A stretch of DNA of 47,978 nt from a virus. Shown piece after piece: positions 8,219-15,073 of the stretch. How positions within the stretch are numbered: position 1 is the stretch's first letter; each line of letters starts with the position of its first letter. The DNA lies in IMG/VR virus record IMGVR_UViG_3300009506_000292, positions 1 through 47,978 of that record; one strand, written 5' to 3'. Both the position numbers and the translations under genes were made by a program. The notes beneath the pieces were generated by a model. It saw only the letters and a program-made list of their open reading frames with translations, made no database searches and was not told the origin of the DNA.

Positions 8219-8406
8219 GGCATCTCCCTCACGCGCAACTCATCGGCCAGCGCCAATAAGTCATGCTGGAAGTGCGCCCAGGCGAGCAGGTAGTACGCCT
8301 CATGCTTGTCCGCACACGCATCCGCCCTGGCTTCCGAGTTGATTGGCTGCATGGACGCGGCGCGCGTCAGCGTCTTGACGCAGCAGGAATCGTCGGGGTG
8401 ACTCAT
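8215..8406 (-). CDS. Small hypothetical protein
   Basis: A 63-residue protein starting at the ATG that overlaps the stop of the Fis-like gene (ATGA) and ending in an ATGA-type overlap with the next gene. It is mostly helical (HEAYYLLAWAHFQHDLLALA) and contains three cysteines. No family recognised. The overlaps on both sides support expression as part of the operon. Confidence 0.6.
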   Translation of the reverse strand: MSHPDDSCCVKTLTRAASMQPINSEARADACADKHEAYYLLAWAHFQHDLLALADELRVREMP

Positions 8407-8624
8407 CTCATCTGGTCCAGCACCCGCCTCGCAGCGAGCGACTTCTTGCGGTGGTGCGGCTCGAGCCCGAGCCTGATGCACGCTCGATACAGCCCCTCGC
8501 GCCCGATTCCCAGCGCAGCCGCCGTCGCAGCCCGATTCCCGCCATGCTGGAACAGCGTCAGCGCGATGATCTGCCGCTCGACTCGCGCGAGGGCTTGCTT
8601 GAGCGTTTCGCCGGGACCGATCAT
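8403..8624 (-). CDS. Fis-like helix-turn-helix DNA-binding protein
   Basis: A 73-residue protein matching the C-terminal helix-turn-helix shared by Fis and NtrC activators (HTH_8): a lead helix (LKQALARVERQIIALTLFQH), then GGNRAATAAALGIGREGLYR as the DNA-binding unit. Stand-alone copies act as DNA-bending or regulatory proteins. It sits between the annealing-protein-like gene and small unknowns, and is a candidate regulator of early genes. Confidence 0.75.
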   Translation of the reverse strand: MIGPGETLKQALARVERQIIALTLFQHGGNRAATAAALGIGREGLYRACIRLGLEPHHRKKSLAARRVLDQMR

Positions 8625-8625
8625 G

Positions 8626-9513
8626 CTAGAACGCCTTCTCAGGAATCACGGTCTCGCCTTGATCGTCTACCTCAGCCTTTTCGATCGCAGCCTTGAGCGG
8701 GTCGATCTCATCGACCTTGATATCTTCCGACTTCGTACCGACGGAGATCATCGCGTGCTTTCGGATCGACGCTGCGAGGCTGTCCTTGTCCTGATGCTTC
8801 AGCGGGTGCTTCATCTCAGCGCAGATGTCGATCAACTCCTCAGCCCGCTTGTACGATACGGCCTTGAGCATCCTGATCTGGGCATCGGTTGCGAGCTTGC
8901 GTCGAGGCTCCGGTATGGGCTTCTGCGGTCCCGGCTTCTCCAGCGGCATCGGTTCGCTCTCGTCGCGCGGTGGCATCTCCTCGGCGGGAGTCCCGGCATA
9001 CCCGGCGAGCACCGGGATGAAGCGGAGCACTTGCCCGATGGCCTTGGACGTGGCCCGCGTCTGCGCCATGCTGAGAACTGAGTGCTGGATCGGTTTGTCG
9101 TTCTTGACCCACCGCTTGTACCACTCGCGATTGCGGCGGCTGTACTCTTCCTCATCGATGAAGCATCCAGCCTCAGCGGCTCCGATCACCATGCCCGTTG
9201 CAATCTGCACGACTTCCACGCGGGCGATGTAGCCCTCTAGCGGACCTTCCTCGGGGATGCGTCGCGTCCACTGGGTTCGCGGTGAGACGCCGCAAAGAGA
9301 GGCGCAGGCGCACCACGCTTCGACGCGCAGGTGGTCGTTGTCACCGATGCGGACGGCGAGATCCTTCTCGCGGATGATGGAGTCGAGCCGGTTCGCGATG
9401 GCCTTGGCGCGTTCGATGCCAAGCTCATCGCGTCCGAACTCGGTCAACGCATCGGGCGACGGCGCGACGATCAGCTCGCCCGTGGTCGCGTCTATGACTT
9501 CAGGATTCGTCAT
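8626..9513 (-). CDS. Conserved phage protein, possible single-strand annealing (Rad52/Erf-like) protein
   Basis: A 295-residue protein of a type common in phages and prophages. Residues about 60-185 hold the recognisable core: a beta-rich part with GYIARVEVVQIATG and VIGAAEAGC, then a helix with SMAQTRATSKAIGQVLRF and LAGYAGTPAEEMP. The pattern of a small beta sheet followed by an A-T-R-A-x-S-K-A helix resembles single-strand annealing proteins of the Rad52/Erf/RecT group, so a role in recombination is plausible but unproven. The C-terminal third is charged and linker-like. A GAGGAG site precedes the ATG at 9513. Confidence 0.5.
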   Translation of the reverse strand: MTNPEVIDATTGELIVAPSPDALTEFGRDELGIERAKAIANRLDSIIREKDLAVRIGDNDHLRVEAWCACASLCGVSPRTQWTRRIPEEGPLEGYIARVEVVQIATGMVIGAAEAGCFIDEEEYSRRNREWYKRWVKNDKPIQHSVLSMAQTRATSKAIGQVLRFIPVLAGYAGTPAEEMPPRDESEPMPLEKPGPQKPIPEPRRKLATDAQIRMLKAVSYKRAEELIDICAEMKHPLKHQDKDSLAASIRKHAMISVGTKSEDIKVDEIDPLKAAIEKAEVDDQGETVIPEKAF

Positions 9514-9767
9514 CGGATCTCCTCGTTCCGCTCACCGCTCGGGAAACAAAAGGGAGCGCACGGCGAGAAAGAGAAATTAGACACCGTGCGCCCCCTGCCG
9601 GTACTTCCGGCATTGTCGCAGCAACCGCGACCCCAAGCCCGAATGCCGTTGCGCGGAAATGCTGCGAGACAGGGTTGGACGGAGGCCGGACTCGATACCG
9701 GCTCGTGGTTTATCCGAGAACACCCACGTAGCCCCGGACTCAGCGTGACGAAGTTGTCTCGGTTCAT
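9510..9767 (-). CDS. Weak open frame, coding status uncertain
   Basis: An 85-codon frame from the ATG at 9767 whose start overlaps the stop of the next frame upstream and whose stop overlaps the ATG at 9513, both as ATGA. That coupling is what supports it. Against it, the product is rich in C, S, R and P, no ribosome site is evident, and an intrinsic terminator (9544-9595) lies within it. It may instead be an untranslated stretch between operon parts. Confidence 0.3.
   Translation of the reverse strand: MNRDNFVTLSPGLRGCSRINHEPVSSPASVQPCLAAFPRNGIRAWGRGCCDNAGSTGRGRTVSNFSFSPCAPFCFPSGERNEEIR
9544..9595 (-). terminator. Intrinsic terminator or attenuator upstream of the annealing-protein-like gene
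   Basis: Read on the minus strand, a 12-base arm (bases 9584-9595) pairs with an arm at 9552-9563 through GGCGCACGG/CCGTGCGCT with one G-U pair, around a 20-base loop, followed by TTTTGTTT at 9551-9544. It would stop transcription coming from 9.6-11.7 kb just before the gene at 8626-9513, so it may act as an attenuator. Confidence 0.65.
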
Positions 9768-9958
9768 CGCCACTTGCGCATCTTCCGGCAGCATGTGTCC
9801 TTCCACATCGCTCCGTCCATAAAACTGTGACTGGGCCAGGCTCCCACCACCTGGCTCCCACCGATACCGTTCATGGCCGGCATTCTTCCGACCATCGCAG
9901 GATTCTGGCTCTGAGGCTCCCGACCGCTGCGACGGCCCCAGTCACATTTCGAAATCAC
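9764..9958 (-). CDS. Weak open frame overlapping a foldable region
   Basis: A 64-codon frame from GTG 9958 ending in an ATGA overlap with the next frame. The product is basic and has a CCRKMRKWR tail; no family is recognised. The same DNA can fold into a three-helix structure on the minus strand (9826-9946), so it may be RNA-coding rather than protein-coding. Confidence 0.3.
   Translation of the reverse strand: MISKCDWGRRSGREPQSQNPAMVGRMPAMNGIGGSQVVGAWPSHSFMDGAMWKDTCCRKMRKWR
9826..9946 (-). ncRNA. Candidate structured RNA segment
   Basis: On the minus strand the ends TGTGACTGGGGCC (9946-9934) and GGCCCAGTCACA (9837-9826) pair over 12 positions with one bulged base. Inside, TCGCAG pairs with CTGCGA, and ATGGTCGG pairs with CCGGCCAT (one G-U) around a seven-base loop. 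This gives a three-helix junction of 121 bases. Farther downstream CGGCATT...AATGCCG encloses GTCGC...GCGAC, and the stretch ends in the terminator at 9544-9595. No known RNA family is recognised. Confidence 0.4.
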
Positions 9959-9976
9959 CTCGCGTACCTCGCGATC

Positions 9977-10210
9977 TCACTCTTCGAACGACCCGTCTCG
10001 GATTAGCGTGAAGTCTTCCCCTATACAAGGGCATCCGAGACGCAAACTTAGGTGTTCCTCACGTAGCATGGCCTCGGGCTCGGGTAAGTCGGTCGGGTCC
10101 ACTTTTCTCTCACCCCAGACGAAACCGAACCCATCTAGCCAGCTATAGACGATCGTTCCGCGCCGCCCATCAGGGAGTTCGATGATTGCTCCAGGCTTCA
10201 TGTATTTCAT
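9977..10210 (-). CDS. Small hypothetical protein with SH3-like beta start
   Basis: A 77-residue product from the ATG at 10210, which overlaps the upstream stop as ATGA. Residues 5-35 (KPGAIIELPDGRRGTIVYSW and following) look like a small beta barrel with a glycine turn, as in KOW/SH3-like folds; the C-terminal part carries GCPCIGEDF. No specific function can be given. Confidence 0.6.
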   Translation of the reverse strand: MKYMKPGAIIELPDGRRGTIVYSWLDGFGFVWGERKVDPTDLPEPEAMLREEHLSLRLGCPCIGEDFTLIRDGSFEE

Positions 10211-10320
10211 CGTCCATACCTCGCAACCTGCTCTGCCAGCCACGCCGCCACGAGATACTGGCCTAGCAGCCACGGCAGCAGCGTGTACCCGATCGCGGTG
10301 AGGATGAGGGAGAGGCGCAT
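10207..10320 (-). CDS. Single-span membrane mini-protein
   Basis: A 37-residue product. The sequence starts MRLSLILTAIGYTLLPWLLG and is hydrophobic for most of its length, with a short polar end (EQVARYGR). It overlaps both neighbours (one base upstream, ATGA downstream), which supports translation. Function unknown. Confidence 0.55.
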   Translation of the reverse strand: MRLSLILTAIGYTLLPWLLGQYLVAAWLAEQVARYGR

Positions 10321-10517
10321 CACCCCTCCCCTCGCGCTTCCTGGTCATCGTCTTCCCACGCGATCAACTGGCTGCGAATCCGGTTCGCTGCGGCTCGCGC
10401 AGTCGTGAAAGAGTGATAGGTGCTATGACTAAAAGAGTGGTCGATCCGAATGCAGAAACCTGTTTCTCTCACCTGAATCACGCTGATCTCGTGGTGCTTT
10501 TTCTTATCCACGATCAT
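10320..10517 (-). CDS. Small hypothetical protein
   Basis: A 65-residue protein from the ATG at 10517. It has a beta-rich start (HHEISVIQVRETGFCIRID) followed by a basic helix (TTARAAANRIRSQLIAW) and an acidic end. The arrangement resembles small phage proteins that cap host enzymes or bind nucleic acid, but no family is recognised. Confidence 0.6.
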   Translation of the reverse strand: MIVDKKKHHEISVIQVRETGFCIRIDHSFSHSTYHSFTTARAAANRIRSQLIAWEDDDQEARGEG

Positions 10518-10698
10518 CACTGCCTCCACGACTCTCCCGAATCGCCTTCGCGACATCCGCGAGCTGGGCGACGAGTTCGCGGGCGATAGCGATTTCAGTT
10601 AGGCACAGGATGAACGTATTTCGATCAATCCTGTTGTCATCATGGTTTTCGTTCAATCTATTGATAAGGGCGGAGAAATGCTCATCCGGCGTGCTCAT
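10504..10698 (-). CDS. Small helical hypothetical protein
   Basis: A 64-residue protein from the ATG at 10698, itself overlapping the stop of the next gene as ATGA. It is almost wholly helical (HFSALINRLNENHDDN, then TEIAIARELVAQLADVAKAI). It overlaps the following gene by 14 bases. No function recognised. Confidence 0.6.
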   Translation of the reverse strand: MSTPDEHFSALINRLNENHDDNRIDRNTFILCLTEIAIARELVAQLADVAKAIRESRGGSDDRG

Positions 10699-10808
10699 CG
10701 GTCTCCCCTCCCCCGCGTCAGCGATGCCAGCACCCGATCCGCGTGCTGGATCTCTTCGAAGAACGCCCCAATCACCGTGCGCGCGAGCAGCATCCCAGGG
10801 ATGGGCAT
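10695..10808 (-). CDS. Tiny hypothetical protein
   Basis: A 37-residue frame from the ATG at 10808 (MPIPGMLLARTVIGAFFEEI...), lying across the end of the upstream gene in another frame and ending in ATGA with the next start. It has a hydrophobic N-terminal half and a basic end. Support is the overlap pattern only. Confidence 0.45.
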   Translation of the reverse strand: MPIPGMLLARTVIGAFFEEIQHADRVLASLTRGRGDR

Positions 10809-11128
10809 CTTTGTCGGTCCATCCCATCCCAATCGACTACTTTGATCGCGACACGTCGGGTTTCGACGACCTCCATGAGTGCGTGGCAAATCTCTAGCAG
10901 CATTCGCGAGTCTGGAACCATCGTGTCTGCTCCGGCGTGGATGGAGCGTGCGATCGCCACGTAGTCGGTCGGGTTCTCTCGCTCGCGAGCGCGGCGGACA
11001 TCCGACATCGTGCGGGCGAAGTGGGTAGGGCACTCCGCGTCCGTCGTGCAGCCACAAACGTCGGGGTCATCCGGGTCGCGGTCGTCGAGGTCTTCGGGGT
11101 TCCAGTAGGGTCGGATAGGCTTACGCAT
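10772..11128 (-). CDS. Hypothetical protein with CGCxxDxxC motif
   Basis: A 118-residue protein. The N-terminal third is acidic (NPEDLDDRDPDDPDVCGC) and includes a CGCTTDAEC group that may bind metal; the middle is helical (ARSIHAGADTMVPDSRMLLE). The last 15 residues are cysteine- and arginine-rich and overlap another frame. No family recognised. Confidence 0.55.
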   Translation of the reverse strand: MRKPIRPYWNPEDLDDRDPDDPDVCGCTTDAECPTHFARTMSDVRRARERENPTDYVAIARSIHAGADTMVPDSRMLLEICHALMEVVETRRVAIKVVDWDGMDRQRCPSLGCCSRAR

Positions 11129-11465
11129 CGGAGTCTCCTCGGGCTTTGGCGATGGCGGCGCGGATAGACTCCAATCCTTTTAGTGCGCTGTCTAGCATTC
11201 GCGTTCCATCGAGTTGATCGTAGGTCCACGACTCTGCGATACCGAGGGCCTTCTGGCAAGCCTCCAGCAGATCCGGCGACGCCGCGATCAGACGGGCGTT
11301 GGCCTCATGCTCCTCGGCTTCTTCGATGGTGGAGTTGTAAGGCCACCACAGAAGATCCTCTCCGTTGGGGCCTCGGATCTTGAACCACTGGCCTGCACCC
11401 GTGTCGCTGTTGTCATACTCATACGACCACGGGCTAGGCGTCGGCTCTCGTTTCGGGTTCGGCAT
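11121..11465 (-). CDS. Conserved small phage protein (NARLIAASP-type)
   Basis: A 114-residue protein from the ATG at 11465, after an AAGGAG site. Residues about 15-60 are beta-rich (WSYEYDN, GQWFKIRGPNGEDLLWW) and the helix EHEANARLIAASPDLLEACQ is a hallmark of a widespread phage family of unknown role. A second, diverged member of this family is at 20668-21012. Confidence 0.65.
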   Translation of the reverse strand: MPNPKREPTPSPWSYEYDNSDTGAGQWFKIRGPNGEDLLWWPYNSTIEEAEEHEANARLIAASPDLLEACQKALGIAESWTYDQLDGTRMLDSALKGLESIRAAIAKARGDSDA

Positions 11466-11478
11466 GGCGGGCTCCTTC

Positions 11479-11694
11479 CTAACTGGGTCGATTGGCAATC
11501 TCGCGATTGGCGCATTCCTGGCACCCACCAAGATTCACCGGGCGCGGATTGTTTGCGTGAACTCCCGTGAGCGGATCTCCTCCCGGACAAGACCGACCGT
11601 GCTGACATTTGTGCGGATAGCAGAGTTTCCCATAACGAGGCCTTCGATGAACCATCCGACCACAGCATGCGCACGGCTTCTTTCCGTTGGTCAT
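11479..11694 (-). CDS. Small multi-cysteine zinc-binding protein
   Basis: A 71-residue protein from the ATG at 11694 after a GGGGGAA site; it is the first gene of the minus block. Cysteines occur as CACC near residue 9, LCYPHKC, HGRSC and GGCQEC, enough for two zinc knobs. As promoter-proximal gene it may be regulatory. The family is not recognised. Confidence 0.6.
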   Translation of the reverse strand: MTNGKKPCACCGRMVHRRPRYGKLCYPHKCQHGRSCPGGDPLTGVHANNPRPVNLGGCQECANREIANRPS

Positions 11695-11716
11695 TTCGTT
11701 CCCCCTTGCAACGCCA

Positions 11717-11745
11717 ACCTTACAAGACGTTTCAGCTGGGCGCAA
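11717..11745 (-). promoter_or_regulatory. Candidate promoter for the 11.7-6.5 kb minus block
   Basis: On the minus strand TTGCGC (11745-11740) and TAAGGT (11722-11717) are 17 bases apart, upstream of the first gene of the block. A better -35-like TTGACT lies one step upstream (11750-11745) but with long spacing. The match is moderate. Confidence 0.35.
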
Positions 11746-11759
11746 GTCAAACTTTAGGG

Positions 11760-11788
11760 TTGCGGGCGATATTTTTTTTCGGTAAAAG
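11760..11788 (+). promoter_or_regulatory. Candidate divergent promoter for the plus block
   Basis: TTGCGG (11760-11765), a 17-base T-rich spacer and TAAAAG (11783-11788). The predicted start of transcription would fall at or next to the ATG at 11796, which would make the first transcript leaderless, so the true promoter may lie elsewhere. Confidence 0.3.
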
Positions 11789-11795
11789 GATTGGC

Positions 11796-12014
11796 ATGGA
11801 CGCTCAAGCAGCCGAGATCGCAGTTCGGGGAGACGACGGAACCCTGAGGTATTTCACCATCACAGAGAAGCGCGAGTACGCGGGCACGATTTGCTCCTAC
11901 GAGCCATGCTCCAAACGATTCGTATCCCCACGGGGAGAGAAGGCACGCTTCTGCTCGGCTAATTGCCGGTTGCGGGAACACCGCCGTGACCACCCCGAGG
12001 GGGACTCCGCGTGA
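11796..12014 (+). CDS. Small zinc-finger protein
   Basis: A 72-residue protein; ATG 11796 follows AAAGGATTGGC. Residues 30-62 form a CSYEPC ... FCSANCRLREHRR zinc finger, the type seen in small phage and host proteins that read as FCS-C fingers with a basic tail for DNA or RNA. It is the first plus-strand gene beside the divergent promoter region, fitting an early regulator. Similar organisation is seen at 23185. Confidence 0.65.
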   Translation: MDAQAAEIAVRGDDGTLRYFTITEKREYAGTICSYEPCSKRFVSPRGEKARFCSANCRLREHRRDHPEGDSA

Positions 12015-12295
12015 AATACCGCTCCAGCCCGGAGAACAAAATGAGCCCCTGGCGGAATAGAAAGATCCACAAGAGTGCCGAATTCAGGTGGGGTGGATAC
12101 GTCTTCGAGGAATGGCGGCCCTGGTGCGGAATCGCCTCATGGCACCTCGGCTCTCGGTTCTGGCGCGATGTCACCTGCCTGCGCTGCCTGCGGCTGCGAG
12201 ATCGGGCTCGGAAAGCCACTAGAAGGCCCGTCAGACGCTCTAGGATCGCTCAGGACGGGACTTCGGATCGAGCAGGTCAAATCGCCCGTGCCTGA
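12011..12295 (+). CDS. Basic hypothetical protein
   Basis: A 94-residue frame beginning at a GTG that overlaps the previous stop (GTGA) and ending in an overlap with the next GTG. It has many W, R and a TCLRCLR pair; the C-terminal 30 residues are arginine-rich and may be over-read. No family recognised. Confidence 0.5.
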   Translation: MKYRSSPENKMSPWRNRKIHKSAEFRWGGYVFEEWRPWCGIASWHLGSRFWRDVTCLRCLRLRDRARKATRRPVRRSRIAQDGTSDRAGQIARA

Positions 12296-12479
12296 GCCCG
12301 CCCTCTACCCCTGCCCCGCCATGAGCGCCCGCATCAGCGAGGAGCAATGCCGCATCAACCAGCGGGACGCGCGCCGGGGCCGGCCCAAGAAGAAATCCCA
12401 CGGCAAGCGGCCGGCGGAGCGCAACATGACCTGGCTCAAGGTCTGCCTGACCTGCCCGGGGATTCGGAGGCTGCCGTGA
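12288..12479 (+). CDS. Small cysteine-containing basic protein
   Basis: A 63-residue product from GTG 12288. A CPAM...EEQCRINQRDA segment near the N-terminus and VCLTCPG at the C-terminus give four cysteines suited to one zinc site, around a very basic middle (RRGRPKKKSHGKR). Similar SxEQCRxNQ segments occur in phage zinc proteins. It overlaps the XF1762-like gene by GTGA. Confidence 0.55.
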   Translation: MPEPALYPCPAMSARISEEQCRINQRDARRGRPKKKSHGKRPAERNMTWLKVCLTCPGIRRLP

Positions 12480-12979
12480 GGGGTCTTCATGTGATTCCGC
12501 TAACCCTCAAGGCCGCAAACGCATACGTCGATGAGTACCATCGGCATCACGGACAATTTCCTCCTGGTCTCGATTTCTTTCGAATCGGGAGCGTCACGGA
12601 CGAAGGTGATCTCGTCGGCGTGGCGATCGTCGCTCGCCCTCCGAATCGGAATAGCGACGATGGATTTACCTGCGAGGTCGTTCGCTGCGCCACGAACGGG
12701 CACCGCAACGCTTGTTCATTCCTCTATGCAGCCTGCGCGCGAATCGCTCGCGAGATGGGCTTCGAAAGGATCATCACTTACACGCTCGATGACGAATCGG
12801 GCGCTTCGATGCGCGCCCTCGGCTGGGATCTGAAGAAGACCGGAATCCAGAGCTGGTGGAGCAGCCATCAGACTTCTGGCAGAACGGTCAAGGCCCGCGA
12901 GCATTACCAGATGCGAAAATCCGCCTGGGAGAAGCGACTCGTGGGAGAAATGCCTCTCTTTAGGCGGGAGACCCGATGA
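12476..12979 (+). CDS. XF1762-like (GNAT-related) phage protein
   Basis: A 167-residue protein from GTG 12476. It follows the XF1762 family pattern: AANAYVDEYHRHHG near the start, VGVAIVARPPNR, then FTCEVVRCATNGHRNACSFL, a helix with ARIAREMGFERIITYTL, and a final RALGWDLKKTG...SWW segment. The family has a GNAT-like fold and is frequent in phages; its substrate is not known. All family hallmarks are intact. Confidence 0.7.
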   Translation: MRGLHVIPLTLKAANAYVDEYHRHHGQFPPGLDFFRIGSVTDEGDLVGVAIVARPPNRNSDDGFTCEVVRCATNGHRNACSFLYAACARIAREMGFERIITYTLDDESGASMRALGWDLKKTGIQSWWSSHQTSGRTVKAREHYQMRKSAWEKRLVGEMPLFRRETR

Positions 12980-13158
12980 TCGTCCGCGTCCTCGACATCA
13001 GCCTGCCCGAGCCCGAGTGGCAGCGCGAGCTGGCCCGCCTCGAGCGCGACCTGGCAGCCGACGCCGAGAAGGAGCAGCGGGCGCTCCAGCGGCTCGGCGA
13101 GGCGATCCGCGAGGCGAAGCGGCAGCGTCGCGCGCTGTCCTCATGGTTCTGGACATGA
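12976..13158 (+). CDS. Short coiled-coil protein
   Basis: A 60-residue protein overlapping the upstream stop as ATGA. It is a single charged helix (WQRELARLERDLAADAEKEQ onward) with a SSWFWT tail. Unknown function. It precedes a gap that holds the first copies of a G-rich motif. Confidence 0.6.
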   Translation: MIVRVLDISLPEPEWQRELARLERDLAADAEKEQRALQRLGEAIREAKRQRRALSSWFWT

Positions 13159-13278
13159 CCTCGAAATGGACCGGACAGTCTAGGTCAGGTGAGATTGGCA
13201 GGTCGGGGTCTGGTCGGGATTGGCACGGTTTTCACGAAAGAGGGGGGGGGATTCCCCGCAAACAAGAAGGAAGAAAAA

Positions 13279-13926
13279 ATGGCAGCGAAAGCAAGCGAAG
13301 CAAAGACACCTGAGGAGTATCGCAAGGACGAGACGACCGTTCTGATTCGGAAGCTCAGCCTGAAACGGGCTGATGTTCGAATCGAGGGGCTGACGCCCCT
13401 GGTGGTCCATGCCTGGTCTTCGAAGGCGAAGGAGCAGCTTCTCGCCAATCAGCAGGGAGGGAAGCGGCGCATCCGTGAGAAGCGGGAGCCCGAGCAGGAG
13501 TTCGAGGCCGCGCGCTACCGGCTCTCAGACGGAACCGACGGAATCCCGGTCGTCGCCATCAAGGCGTCGATCACCGAGGCGGCGCATAAGGATCTCGGTG
13601 TCTCGAAGGTCTCCGTGCGGCGTGCCCTCTTCATCGAGGGAGACGAGGGTGGTCTGGTGCGGCTAGATGCAGCTCCTCCGCTGATGAGGGAGGACATCGT
13701 TCGCGTCGGGATGGGCTCGGCCGATCTGCGTTACCGGCCGCAATATAACCCGTGGGCTCTCAATCTGCGGCTCACCTACGACGCCGATCTGCTCAACGCC
13801 GAGACGGTCTTCAATCTGATCGAGCGAGCCGGATTCGGTGGCGGACTCGGGGAGTGGAGGCCCGAGAAGGGCGGCGAGTGGGGGCGTTTCCAGGTGGCCC
13901 GCTCTGGAGGAATGAAGGATGCCTGA
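13279..13926 (+). CDS. Conserved phage protein with RAMP/Cas7-like features
   Basis: A 215-residue protein from ATG 13279 after AAGAAGGAAG. It belongs to a common phage family marked by DVRIEGLTPLVVHAWS, DGIPVVAIKASI (88-98), PLMREDIVRVG (134-144), ADLRYRP (148-154) and a C-terminal glycine-rich loop GFGGGLGEWRPEKGGEWGRF (185-204). The order of a beta-alpha start, an IP-x-x-x-K-x helix and a late G-rich loop before a final strand is that of RAMP/Cas7-type RNA-binding folds. That fold link is my inference. The gene pairs with the next one and is flanked on both sides by G-rich repeats. Confidence 0.6.
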   Translation: MAAKASEAKTPEEYRKDETTVLIRKLSLKRADVRIEGLTPLVVHAWSSKAKEQLLANQQGGKRRIREKREPEQEFEAARYRLSDGTDGIPVVAIKASITEAAHKDLGVSKVSVRRALFIEGDEGGLVRLDAAPPLMREDIVRVGMGSADLRYRPQYNPWALNLRLTYDADLLNAETVFNLIERAGFGGGLGEWRPEKGGEWGRFQVARSGGMKDA

Positions 13927-14404
13927 GATCCATTGGAAAGAGAATCTAGCGAAGGTTCACAAGGTCGATCCCGACAAGGCGTGGGAGGAGATCCAGAAGG
14001 TTTGTGCTGCGAACGGCGGACTCGCCTCACCGCAGGCCATCGTCGATCACGCTCGGCCGAAGCGGAACCCGCTGCACAAGGCTTTCGAGTGGGACGATTC
14101 GAAGGCTGCGGAGGCATTCCGTAGGGATCAGGCGCGCAACCTCGTCGCCAACTTCACGCTTGTCTTTGAGGATGGGCGGAGCGCCCCGGCGATGGTGAAC
14201 GTGACGATCAACAAGCAGAGAGGATACAAGCCGACGCAGGAAGCACTCGACGACATGGATCTCCGTCGGCAAGTGCTGAAGCAGGCGCTCTCGCAACTAC
14301 TGAGTCTGGAGGCGCGTTATCGCAGTCTGACGGAGTTGGCTGGGATCTTCTCAGCCGTTCACGAGAAGGCGCGAGAGGTCGGAATCGAGCAAGCAGCCGC
14401 CTGA
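13919..14404 (+). CDS. Conserved partner protein, DNA/RNA-region unknown
   Basis: A 161-residue protein overlapping the RAMP-like gene by eight bases. The N-terminal 55 residues are helical and include a short helix-turn-helix-like unit ending in a PLHKAFEWDDSKAAEAFR signature that is widespread in phages next to the preceding family. The rest is two beta strands (NFTLVFEDGR, MVNVTINKQR) and a C-terminal helix bundle. The pairing suggests a joint role; the activity is unknown. Confidence 0.6.
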   Translation: MPEIHWKENLAKVHKVDPDKAWEEIQKVCAANGGLASPQAIVDHARPKRNPLHKAFEWDDSKAAEAFRRDQARNLVANFTLVFEDGRSAPAMVNVTINKQRGYKPTQEALDDMDLRRQVLKQALSQLLSLEARYRSLTELAGIFSAVHEKAREVGIEQAAA

Positions 14405-15035
14405 TGTCTTAGCTAAAGGGATGTTCGAGGATTGGATTGGCAGGACCGGGAGGGCTGGACGGGGAATCATGCGGCTTGTTCAGGAGCGAACCGGATCGGC
14501 AGGATGGGACGGGCAGTATGAGTCCCGGCGGGGAGTGTCACGCACCGGCAGGCGGGGTATGGCAGCGAATCGCGCGGAGCGGGCAGCAAGGATGTCTTCG
14601 GCGCGGCTGGGCAGGATTGGCACGGAGGCGAACGCCTGGGAAGGTCACGCCGTTTTGGGCGAGGCAGGGCAGGATAGGCTGGAACCGGAAGGACGCGGAA
14701 TCGTGCGAGCGGCTTGGACGGCTTGGCAGGATCGGATCTTCTAGGCATGGGCGGAGCGTTGCGGTGTGGAGCGGCAGCCACTCGCGGATCGGTTTGGATG
14801 GGCCGGAGGGGCTAGGTGTTGCCGGCAGCGGATCTACGGGAAAGGTCGGGCTCGGCAGGAACGGCAAGGCACTTCGTGGCGAGTCGGGGGTTGCGTTGGT
14901 TCTTCATGGTCTGGCAGGAGAGGCTGGGTGCGTGATGGCTGTCGGGTATGGAAAGGCAGGATTGGCGAGCATTGTCCTTACGCGGAGGAGATTGGCGGCG
15001 CATGAGATGGCGGAGCGAGGCACGGCAGGATCGAC
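14405..15035 (+). repeat. G-rich gene-free array of degenerate GGCAGGA motifs
   Basis: No convincing gene in about 630 bases. The plus strand is strongly G-over-C. GGCAGGA occurs at 14439, 14498, 14610, 14668, 14725, 14854, 14913, 14955 and 15024, often as GGCAGGATTGG or GGCAGGATCGG. Intervals are 59, 112, 58, 57, 129, 59, 42 and 69, so many are near 58 or twice it. Related copies lie at 13189-13240 upstream of the RAMP-like gene. Confidence 0.6.
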
Positions 15036-15065
15036 TTGACAAATCACTCCGATCTGCAATGATGG
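15036..15065 (+). promoter_or_regulatory. Strong sigma70-type promoter for replication genes
   Basis: A perfect TTGACA (15036-15041) and TATGAT (15060-15065) are separated by 18 bases. Transcription should start near 15072, just before a leader with two interlocking inverted repeats, and read into the replisome organizer gene. Confidence 0.7.
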
Positions 15066-15073
15066 GGGTCATG

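Noticed and set aside
14405-15035. CRISPR-like array
   Set aside because: The motif is degenerate, there are no conserved full-length repeats and no Cas genes; only the RAMP-like protein might suggest such a link.
14437-15039. A 200-codon plus-strand frame in the G-rich array
   Set aside because: It is composed of G, R and S runs produced by the repeated G-rich motifs, has no ribosome site, and other frames in the same stretch are equally open.
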